From positions 682,001-746,000 of the forward strand of contig CAVYRO010000002.1 of NCBI GenBank assembly GCA_963771005.1: a DNA stretch of 64,000 nt, given 5' to 3'. Made by a program: the position numbers and the translations under genes. This DNA is from DASQZK01 sp963771005 (GTDB lineage: Bacteria > Bacteroidota > Bacteroidia > Bacteroidales > GCA-2748055). The notes below the pieces were generated by a model. It was not told where the DNA came from, ran no database searches, and worked only from the letters and a program-made list of their open reading frames with translations. Within the stretch, counting starts at the first letter, position 1. The number at the start of each line of letters is the position of its first letter. Positions 53,432-61,440 of the stretch are shown one piece after another.

Positions 53432-55678
53432 ATGATAATGAAAAGAACCTTAATTCGGCTGTATTTAATAATCTTTTTTTCAGCCTTCTGCTTCGTCAGT
53501 TATATTCATGCTCAGGAATTGACCATAAACACGAAAGACAAAACCATTGAATTCACAAATGGAGACAAAGTCCTGATCCGTATTGATTCCATATGTTTTA
53601 ATTTCCACTCCCCCGACCGTATGGAGCTGATCAGCCGGGATGAGAGGTCCGCCCTTGTTCAGCTGACCTATCTTCATGTATCAGAAGACGACAGCAGCAA
53701 TGTTTATAAGGACAGGGAGGTCAGAATAAAACTTACTTCGAACGGGGCTACCTGGCATATTGAAGCTGATGCTTCCTGGGCTGGTAATTTTTCCGTGCAC
53801 CTGGCTGATCTGAACGATCATTATTATGGAGTTCAGGAAAAAAATTATCCTGATAATCAGCTCAGTCCGGATTTAAGAGGCAATACCGTGAATGTTGCCG
53901 TTGACGGGGAAAATTATAGGTATTCTGAAAATTTTGCTTCCGCATGGTCAGCTTTCTTCTTTGATAATATGGGGTATGCCTCGTTTTTCGATACTTTCAG
54001 CGAAGGAGAATATAAATTTGCCTGTCAGGGTTCCACCGAACTGACCCATTTCACCTCCGGTCTCGATTGGTACCTTTTCTTTGGAAAAGACGGAAACCAT
54101 ATTCTGGAAAGTTATTACCGGGTTATCGGAAAGCCTAAATACATACCTGTATGGGCATGCGGTCCAATAGTCTGGAGGGATGATGCCAAAGGCGGGAAGG
54201 ACCAGGTGCTTAATGATGTGAAATCCTATACGAACCTTCATATCCCGATCACAGGTCTTATGATTGACCGGCCCTATTCGGATGGCTCGAATGAGTGGTC
54301 AAAGATGAACTTCAACCGGAAATTCGCCCATCCGGAACAATGGATCAAAACCCTTAACGATGAATATAATATTAACCTGTTGACCTGGGTGGCCCCGATG
54401 ACATTCAGCGATCGTGACTTTCCGGGACTGATCCCCGGGCATTTAGATTATATGGACCTGACAAACCCGGATGCGGTCAGAGAATTCGGAAATCGCCTGA
54501 AAACAGGACAGTATGAATTCGGGGTCAAAGGACACAAAATGGATCGTGCCGACGAATACTTCCCTCATTTTGAACCCTGGTATGACAATTCATCATACTG
54601 GTTGCATAAAAATAAATACATCTGGCTCTACGCAAAAACAGTCGATTCCTTTTTGACGAATTCCTGGGGAAGGGATCAGTTTAATTTTGCAAGGGCAGGT
54701 TTTCATCGATGCCAGCCCTATCTGAGCGCCATATGGGGAGGTGATGCCAGATCGAACTGGGATGGATTGGCGGGTAACCTGGCCAATGCTGTCCGAACAA
54801 GCTTCATGGGATTTCCAGATTGGGGTTCGGATGTCGGGGGATATCTCGGTAAGACCGGGACAATACCTGACGATCTTTATATCAGGTGGTTGCAATGGGG
54901 GGTGTGGACAGGCTTGTTTGAGATCAAATATGACGGGGCAGGTGGCAACGGGACTGACCGTGCTCCCTGGCATTGCTCAGCGAAAGTCCTGAATGCTTTC
55001 AAAAAGTCCTGCGATGAAAGAATGGAACTTATCCCATATATTTATTCTGCCTTAAATACTGCGTCAGTGAACGGAACACTAATGAAACCTCTGGTCATGA
55101 TGTACCCTGATGATACTGCTACCTATCAAATGTGGGATGAATATTTGTTTAGCAACGACTTTTTGGTGGCGCCAGTTACCTCTCCTGTGACCCAAAGAGA
55201 CGTGTATTTTCCCCATGGAAACTGGATAAGCTATAATAATCCCGAAAAAAGGATTCATGGAGGCCGGACACTCCCGGTAAAATGCAGTTTGGACCAGATA
55301 CCTGTTTACGTTAAGGATGGAGCTGTATTTGTTACCGGGAACATGAAGACCGGCAATAACACAAAGTGGGTCAGAGAAGAAACCTCGTTTGTCCTCAACG
55401 CATTTATTTCCAAAAACACGACCTCTTCGTCTTATGATTTTGTCGATATGTACGATTCGGATAAAATTAAGCATATCCAAATGGATACGGGAGCTGAAGG
55501 GACAATAATCCATTCGGATCCATTTTCCCGTGATATAGCAATTAGGGTATTCATGCCTGAAACATCTTTTCATCTGATACTGAACGGAAATGAAATACCA
55601 GTTAAATATCAGAATGGAAGACTAAAGGATATTCAGGTTAAAAAAGGAGAAGTTATCAATCTGGCTGTGACCTTTTAG
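53432..55678 (+). CDS. Glycoside hydrolase family 31, secreted
   Basis: A 748-aa GH31 enzyme (alpha-glucosidase/alpha-xylosidase superfamily). Signal peptide about 1-27, N-terminal beta domain about 28-225, catalytic barrel about 235-570, C-terminal beta domains. The likely nucleophile is Asp371 in GHKMDRADEY and the acid/base is Asp438 in IWGGDARSNWDGL. The substrate cannot be fixed: the family also contains xylosidases, galactosidases and sulfoquinovosidases. An ATG two codons in is an equally good start. It lies 349 bp after the broken FISUMP gene in the same direction, and probably has its own promoter. It would process oligosaccharides imported by the SusCD pairs. Confidence 0.92.
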   Translation: MIMKRTLIRLYLIIFFSAFCFVSYIHAQELTINTKDKTIEFTNGDKVLIRIDSICFNFHSPDRMELISRDERSALVQLTYLHVSEDDSSNVYKDREVRIKLTSNGATWHIEADASWAGNFSVHLADLNDHYYGVQEKNYPDNQLSPDLRGNTVNVAVDGENYRYSENFASAWSAFFFDNMGYASFFDTFSEGEYKFACQGSTELTHFTSGLDWYLFFGKDGNHILESYYRVIGKPKYIPVWACGPIVWRDDAKGGKDQVLNDVKSYTNLHIPITGLMIDRPYSDGSNEWSKMNFNRKFAHPEQWIKTLNDEYNINLLTWVAPMTFSDRDFPGLIPGHLDYMDLTNPDAVREFGNRLKTGQYEFGVKGHKMDRADEYFPHFEPWYDNSSYWLHKNKYIWLYAKTVDSFLTNSWGRDQFNFARAGFHRCQPYLSAIWGGDARSNWDGLAGNLANAVRTSFMGFPDWGSDVGGYLGKTGTIPDDLYIRWLQWGVWTGLFEIKYDGAGGNGTDRAPWHCSAKVLNAFKKSCDERMELIPYIYSALNTASVNGTLMKPLVMMYPDDTATYQMWDEYLFSNDFLVAPVTSPVTQRDVYFPHGNWISYNNPEKRIHGGRTLPVKCSLDQIPVYVKDGAVFVTGNMKTGNNTKWVREETSFVLNAFISKNTTSSSYDFVDMYDSDKIKHIQMDTGAEGTIIHSDPFSRDIAIRVFMPETSFHLILNGNEIPVKYQNGRLKDIQVKKGEVINLAVTF

Positions 55679-55842
55679 TGGTTCTGTTTGCCACCATAGA
55701 ATAATTTCCTAAATAAAAGGATTCTTTGGTCCATTTTAAATGTTTTTAGTATTAGGTTGTTTTTGTTGTTTTAATCAAAGTCAATGACAATATGACGAAA
55801 TTAATTAGCGATTTTATTGGTGCAATAGGAGGAATTAATTTA

Positions 55843-56388
55843 TTACTGACTACAAACAGGCAGATAATCTTTTAATGCAACTCTCAAAGCCTTAATAACT
55901 ATGGCAATATGATAATCGACTCCTTTTACAGTAATATTAAAAGATTTGGCAATCTCTTTATATGATTTATCTTCAAATCTGCTCATATTAAATACCATCC
56001 TGCTCCTTTCTGGAACTTTTGCAAGTGTCTTCTGAATAATTCGTTTGATATCAAGTAAATAAACTTCATTTGGATTGCAGGATTTTAAATCACAAATTTG
56101 ATCGTTAAGTTCGTAATTAAGATTTTCTTTTATCGAACTTATAGCCTTTTGCTTAATTGCCTCATGTTTCAAATGGTCCATAGAAGCGTTTTTTAGAAGC
56201 CTTAGAAGAAAAAACTGAACATTATCAATAGGCTCATAATTTATACGGTTCCATAATTTTATCAGTGATTCTGAAACTATATCTTCTGCAACTATTTGAT
56301 CATTTACATATGATTTTACCAGAAAAAAAGACTTTCTGTAAAAATTCGAATATATCATTTCTAAAGTATCTAAAGATCCCACTTCCAT
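55843..56388 (-). CDS. ECF-type RNA polymerase sigma factor
   Basis: A 181-aa sigma-70 family ECF factor of the Bacteroidota type. Region 2 is at about 12-80 (DIVSESLIKLWNRI, then FFLLRLLKNASMDHLKHE). Region 4 is at about 115-172 (VPERSRMVFNMSRFEDKSYKEIAKSFNITVKGVDYHI). In such genomes these factors usually pair with a FecR anti-sigma factor and a SusC receptor with an extra N-terminal domain. No FecR gene is seen next to it here. It converges with the GH31 gene and may control nearby glycan genes, which is inference. Confidence 0.9.
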   Translation of the reverse strand: MEVGSLDTLEMIYSNFYRKSFFLVKSYVNDQIVAEDIVSESLIKLWNRINYEPIDNVQFFLLRLLKNASMDHLKHEAIKQKAISSIKENLNYELNDQICDLKSCNPNEVYLLDIKRIIQKTLAKVPERSRMVFNMSRFEDKSYKEIAKSFNITVKGVDYHIAIVIKALRVALKDYLPVCSQ

Positions 56389-56579
56389 TTTTACAGTGTT
56401 TATGCGAATTTAAAGTTGAAAAAAATAGTTATTAATACGTAACGTACTGAATGTCAATATTTAATATATAATAAATTGTTTATGTATTTATAAATCAATA
56501 TATTATGATATGTCTCTTAAATATGTCAGTAATTATGATTCCAAATGAAAAAGAGCTTAAATTAATCCGAAAATGATTT

Positions 56580-56930
56580 AAATATTCACAAACAAAACCA
56601 GAGCCATATTGCCAATCTTACTATTTATGGGAACAAGATCTTTCGAGTCACGGAATTACTTACCGATATGAAGAATTCCTTTAACTCAAGAATCTACGCG
56701 CCTGTTAAAGTAGTTATAGGTCAAGCTGAAATAATACGACAATGATATAAAGCAGCAAATGACTTGAATTCCAAGGCTGAGTCAACCATTTGATAACCCA
56801 TTGAATACTTGTTTAACTGGAGCAGTGACAAAATAGATATTCAAAGAGCATTAAGAGTGCGTTCTACTTAAGGTCTTATTATTCATCTCTTTGTTAGAAT
56901 CGCAGTTGCTTTTATCTTTTAAATTTGAAA
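56580..56930 (+). pseudogene. Decayed transposase C-terminal part
   Basis: Broken frames with recognisable pieces, including YAPVKVVIGQAEIIRQ and PIEYLFNWSSDKIDIQRALR separated by stops. The latter block has an obvious DNA-level relative at 20637-20782. It looks like the end of a DDE transposase; I do not assign a family. The surrounding 56389-57327 contains no other supported gene. Confidence 0.5.
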
Positions 56931-57327
56931 CTGAAAATTAGAAAGTATCGAAAAGAACAACAATATATAAAATGGCAAATTAATAGCACAATATGATATC
57001 ACATCATTTTAGCTAATGACCATATTAGAATTGAAAATTACAGGAGAGATTGATAAATGCAAAATGGTAACTAAAATTATTTTAAAGCCATCAACTTCCC
57101 CAAATCGTCCTCAAAATTGTTCGATAATTCTCTTTCCTGCTTCACTTGATGGGAAAAGTCCGGATTTAACGGAATTTTCCCATTTTTTTGCTGTGTATTT
57201 TCCTGCCTATCAATGACATAAGCATTAGTGCTTCATTTCAACTTTCTCATTATGCGCTGGGCTTTGATCGATCTGATACCAGTACCTGCTTCAACTCTTT
57301 TGTAATATTATTACTTAGTGTTTGCCA

Positions 57328-57550
57328 GAAAACTCGATGACCCTTCGGCTCCGCTCAGGGACCGGTGACTTCATTCAAGAGGGTGAACTTTTCGGATGGT
57401 GGTAAGGCAGGCAAAAGGCCCCTATGTATAATTTTAATATTCAGTGACTTGCGCAAGAAGGGCCTTTTGCTGCCTTACCACCATCCGAAAAGTTCTTCGT
57501 TCATCGAATTGACCGGTCCCTGAGCGGAGCCGAAGGGTCATCGAGTTTTC
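57328..57550. repeat. Large palindromic repeat (MITE- or REP-like), about 220 bp
   Basis: Perfect 39-bp outer arms (57328-57366 and 57512-57550, core cttcggctccgctcaggg). Inner arms of about 37 bp (57385-57421 and 57461-57495) match apart from a 1-bp indel. The whole segment can fold into a long hairpin. The ccctgagcggagccgaaggg type core is a kind of dispersed palindrome seen in many Bacteroidota genomes (from memory). It ends 9 bp after the GH2 stop and could act as a terminator or be a non-autonomous mobile element. Confidence 0.88.
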
Positions 57551-57559
57551 TTTCTCATA

Positions 57560-60478
57560 CTACTTAGCATTAAGAATTTGCATATTGATGGTCCCTTTAA
57601 TAGTTTGTCCCTGTCTCAGCGGGATGTCGAATTGGGTTGAATGATCGACATATTCACGAAGAAAGCGTTCGGCACCGGCGGTAACATATTCAGCAACAAG
57701 CAGATGTACCAGCGAGTCTTTTGTCCAACAGCGAATGTGCTGCATGCCATCCGAATTCACTTTCAAGCCGGAAGCATTTTCTGAAGCAATACTGGCTGTC
57801 AGTACATTTCGTTTAGTTGATCTGAAATCGTTGCTCCCAAATCGTGTCTGGTCCATATTATATGGCCAATCCGGTTTCTTTGAAGGACCAGATAATCCGC
57901 ATATTTCGTGTGGATAAAACAGTTTGGCGGATCCCTCCAAGCGGCCAATATGATCTTCAGGATAAGCTGACCATAGACCTATTCTCTTCCAGTTTAAAGT
58001 ATTCATTGTAAGAGGTAAAGTAAATGACATCCCCCATTGACGCAGATTAGCATCGATTCGCATCTTGTATTCATATTTAATAGCAAGAATGCCATCTGCT
58101 GAAATATCCAATATAATTCTCCCCACAGCTTCGTCATAACTTTCCCTCACAATAATTTTAAATAATGAAGATTCCTTAACCAGTTCGACGGATTCAATCA
58201 CCCTGTTTGATGCGGTTGGAGAATATAGCTCATAATCAGGTGTTTCTTTGGTCATTTGGGTGTCGCCTCCACTGTTTAAGGGTGTCATCATTAATGATGG
58301 CCAGCCATTCATAATTTCATGTCCCGAGCGATCGCAGACGATAAATGATTCATTACTGACTGTTACTTTTAGCGCTTTGCTCTCGGCTATCCGGTTAGTT
58401 CCATTGCTGCTCCATTCGAATGTATCCGTGCCCGCGGTAAGCTCAATCAAAGTTGGTTTCTGAAAATCGAAAAGGTACCGGTCGACCGGAACCTTCGAAT
58501 CTCTCCATACATCGGCAGAAAGCTGTTGCAGGGAAGCATAGGTCATCGGAAGTTTCACCTGCCCGGTTTCTCCGGGTTTAATGTTTGGTTGAACTGTACC
58601 TGTCTGGTCTCCGTTTTTCCATGAAATACTGCATTCATTCAGGTTTGAAAAACAGTACCGGTTTTCGATTTCAAGAGTCACGGTGCTGTCGGCAGGGCGA
58701 TTTAATAAAATAATCTTAACAGGTGAAAAGATTTTTTTCATGTGCCAGTACTCAGGTTTAGGTCTTCTCCAACCATCAACCGGCCCCCAGGTACCATAGC
58801 CAACCACCTGGCCGGATGGCAGGAAAAAGCTGTCGTCGATACCGGCCCACAGCGCACCGCCTAATACCCCTTTGGCATGATACATATTTTCCCACATTCT
58901 TAACAGGATTTCGCCCCAGAAATCGCGGACACCGGGATCGGTCATCAGTTCATAGCGATTGTAAGCATTCAGGTGGCAAAATTCATCAAAAACAACCGGG
59001 ATGGTGCTTTCCTTGTATTTCGCAGGGCCGGCAGGACCGGGATAATGAAAGTTCTTGATTTCGAGATAACCGTTATCTGAAAGATCTCCGGATTGATTGA
59101 ATACTCGCGGACGTGAAGGATCGGCCACTTTTACCAGGTCGGCAGAGATCTTGAACAACTCTACGAAGTTATTGGATTCATTGCCAAGTGACCAGTAAAT
59201 GATACAGGGGTGTGACTTGTCACGTTCAACCATTTCGAGGGTTGGCTGCAGAATAGCTTCAAAATAATTAGCGTCATTGACCGGTTTTGCATTTGCCCAG
59301 CAAAAAGGAGCCTCCTCTTCCACAAACATCCCCAGTTCATCGCAGGCGTCCATCAGCTTTTCATTTGGCGGGTAATGCGAAGTACGGATATAATTGACGT
59401 TCCCGTCCTTAAATAATTTCACATCTTCATACCACTGATTTCCAATAAGTGAGCGACCTCTTAAGGGATCAACCTCATGCCTGCAGACACCCTTCAGTTT
59501 AATGGGATGATTGTTCACAAAAACCTGGTTTCCACGCACTTCGATCTGCCTGAAGCCAAACCGTCTTCTGTTTATTGAGATTTCTTTCCTGTTAACAGAC
59601 ATCGAACATTCCAGATAATACAAGTTCGGATGTTCAGGATCCCACTGTGCAGGTTGTTTTACCTTTATTGCTGCTTTCACCTTCGTCTTTTCCCCGGCAG
59701 TAGTGTTTATTATGAGTTTGTTATCCCCTTCGGTTGCCACTGTTTTCCCGTTGGCATCTTTCAGGGTCAGTTTAAGTTCTGCCTTTTGATTGGACTGGCT
59801 TTCATTGGCTACAGTAAATTCAGCGTTTAGTGTTGCATCCTCATAATCCTTATCAAAATCTGTACTGACATGAAACGAGGCAACGTTTACCTCAGGTAAG
59901 GCAATTAAATAAATTGGCCGGGAGATGCCGCCAAGCGCGTGAACGGCATATTTTGAAGCAGACGACAAAGTATCGGCAATACTTTCACTTACAACTGTCA
60001 AGGCAATGGTATTATCTCCCTGATGAAGCTGGTCAGTTACATCGAACTCAAAAGGAGTAAAACCTCCCAAATGAGATCCCGCTGCTTTCCCGTTAATCCA
60101 GATTTTGCAATCGCTGTAAACGGCTTCACATTTCAGCTTTATGCGGTATCCCTTCCAGGAGGAAGGGATGTGAAAGTCCCGGTGATAACCGGCTGCTTTC
60201 CCATTTTCGACATCGTATCCTTGCATGACCCATTCACCGGGGACGTCAATCGTTTTCCATTCAGAGATACTATTATTGTTCCAGAAGTCCTTCCCCGGAG
60301 TAGTAGAAAAATTCCATTGACCGTTAAGATCAATCTTCAGAACATCATTGTCTGTTACCTTTTCAGGAATGGGGCTCCACCTGATGGCAATTATCTTTTG
60401 TGGATTAAATTTGAACTGGGCATTCACCTGCAAGGTCAGCAGAAATAGGAATTCGAGGATAAAAAATCTGGGTTTCAT
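57560..60478 (-). CDS. Glycoside hydrolase family 2 (beta-galactosidase-like), secreted
   Basis: A 972-aa GH2 enzyme. Signal peptide (about 1-20), N-terminal sugar-binding domain (about 45-195, DVPGEWVMQGYDVENG and IWINGKAAGSHLGGFTPFEF), immunoglobulin-like domain (about 200-315), catalytic barrel (about 320-600) and C-terminal beta domains. The acid/base is Glu434 in YWSLGNESNN and the nucleophile is Glu499 in VVFDEFCHLNAY. GH2 members include beta-galactosidases, mannosidases and glucuronidases; the layout is closest to beta-galactosidase. The nitrilase-like gene ends 130 bp upstream in the same direction, so the two may form one transcript. Confidence 0.92.
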   Translation of the reverse strand: MKPRFFILEFLFLLTLQVNAQFKFNPQKIIAIRWSPIPEKVTDNDVLKIDLNGQWNFSTTPGKDFWNNNSISEWKTIDVPGEWVMQGYDVENGKAAGYHRDFHIPSSWKGYRIKLKCEAVYSDCKIWINGKAAGSHLGGFTPFEFDVTDQLHQGDNTIALTVVSESIADTLSSASKYAVHALGGISRPIYLIALPEVNVASFHVSTDFDKDYEDATLNAEFTVANESQSNQKAELKLTLKDANGKTVATEGDNKLIINTTAGEKTKVKAAIKVKQPAQWDPEHPNLYYLECSMSVNRKEISINRRRFGFRQIEVRGNQVFVNNHPIKLKGVCRHEVDPLRGRSLIGNQWYEDVKLFKDGNVNYIRTSHYPPNEKLMDACDELGMFVEEEAPFCWANAKPVNDANYFEAILQPTLEMVERDKSHPCIIYWSLGNESNNFVELFKISADLVKVADPSRPRVFNQSGDLSDNGYLEIKNFHYPGPAGPAKYKESTIPVVFDEFCHLNAYNRYELMTDPGVRDFWGEILLRMWENMYHAKGVLGGALWAGIDDSFFLPSGQVVGYGTWGPVDGWRRPKPEYWHMKKIFSPVKIILLNRPADSTVTLEIENRYCFSNLNECSISWKNGDQTGTVQPNIKPGETGQVKLPMTYASLQQLSADVWRDSKVPVDRYLFDFQKPTLIELTAGTDTFEWSSNGTNRIAESKALKVTVSNESFIVCDRSGHEIMNGWPSLMMTPLNSGGDTQMTKETPDYELYSPTASNRVIESVELVKESSLFKIIVRESYDEAVGRIILDISADGILAIKYEYKMRIDANLRQWGMSFTLPLTMNTLNWKRIGLWSAYPEDHIGRLEGSAKLFYPHEICGLSGPSKKPDWPYNMDQTRFGSNDFRSTKRNVLTASIASENASGLKVNSDGMQHIRCWTKDSLVHLLVAEYVTAGAERFLREYVDHSTQFDIPLRQGQTIKGTINMQILNAK

Positions 60479-60607
60479 ACGTATTGTTTCTATTTATGCA
60501 GTTTCTGCAATTCATTAAAATTGGTTACTCATTGGTATAGGAGTGATTGACCCGATCAGGATGAGCAATTAGGCAAAAGGGTTAGAAAAATGAATTACCG
60601 GCAAATG

Positions 60608-61429
60608 TTATTTCTTATTAAGAGGTAAATCATGATAGATGATTCTTTCTCCTGTTCCTGCTTCAGAAATTACCTTACCGCCCGGATCAACAAATCCGCT
60701 GTTTCCCCCGGTTATGGAATCCCATGAATTTTGAGCAAGGTTTGCTCCGATGCCATAACATTTTGCGGTCTGGCATGCCCGTACCACCTTGACCCAGCCT
60801 CTTGAAGGGTCTCCGTTTAATCCGATCACCAGATCGAGGCCTTTGTCTGCCAATTGGACATCCCAATCCGGGCAATCTCTGCAACTCAATGAGTTATCCA
60901 TATCTTTGCAGATCAACATTCCCACCCTGCCCAAGGGTGTAATGAACGGACTTGTATCCCCATCCTCAGGGCTTCCCGCTTTGGTAAAGGCTTTTTCACT
61001 GTTTGAGGGATTCAGTTTCCTGTGCTCCCCCATGATTTCACCGTTTTCCCCAAAAAACAGGCCTGTATTATAAACAGGTTTGGCAGGATCACCCGAAGGT
61101 TCTCTCAGTCCAACGACCAGAAAAATATTCAGTTCTTTACACAAAACAGACAACTGTTTAACCAGATCGGCGTATTCACCAGCCATATCCAAAATGGTTG
61201 TACCGTTTTGTAACCAGGGATCATACCTGTAAAAAGAAGTTTCCGGCCCAACAATGAGTTTAGCGCCATTTGCTGCGGCCTCACGCACAAAACCGGTAAA
61301 ACGTGCAGCATCAATACCGACGGAATCAGGCTGGCGGATCGAATATTGGATGATGGCTACTTTAAGCTGTCCTGAAGCATGGATAGGAATTACAATGAAC
61401 AGAATCAGATATATTTTTTTCAGGATCAT
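60608..61429 (-). CDS. Secreted carbon-nitrogen hydrolase (nitrilase superfamily)
   Basis: A 273-aa nitrilase-superfamily amidohydrolase. The catalytic triad is visible: Glu63 in VGPETSFYRY, Lys138 in EHRKLNPSN and Cys174 in MLICKDMDN. A hydrophobic N-terminus (about 1-21, ending HASGQ) looks like a signal peptide, which is unusual since most family members are cytoplasmic. The reaction would be cleavage of an amide or related C-N bond; the substrate is unknown. It lies 11 bp downstream of the beta-lactamase/glycosidase fusion gene, so they are probably co-transcribed. A role on N-acyl or amide groups of a glycan is inference. Confidence 0.85.
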   Translation of the reverse strand: MILKKIYLILFIVIPIHASGQLKVAIIQYSIRQPDSVGIDAARFTGFVREAAANGAKLIVGPETSFYRYDPWLQNGTTILDMAGEYADLVKQLSVLCKELNIFLVVGLREPSGDPAKPVYNTGLFFGENGEIMGEHRKLNPSNSEKAFTKAGSPEDGDTSPFITPLGRVGMLICKDMDNSLSCRDCPDWDVQLADKGLDLVIGLNGDPSRGWVKVVRACQTAKCYGIGANLAQNSWDSITGGNSGFVDPGGKVISEAGTGERIIYHDLPLNKK

Positions 61430-61440
61430 ATTGAATTACT

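Noticed and set aside
57016..57216. Small 66-codon open frame on the plus strand
   Set aside because: No ribosome-binding site, no recognisable domain, lies in a region of decayed DNA.
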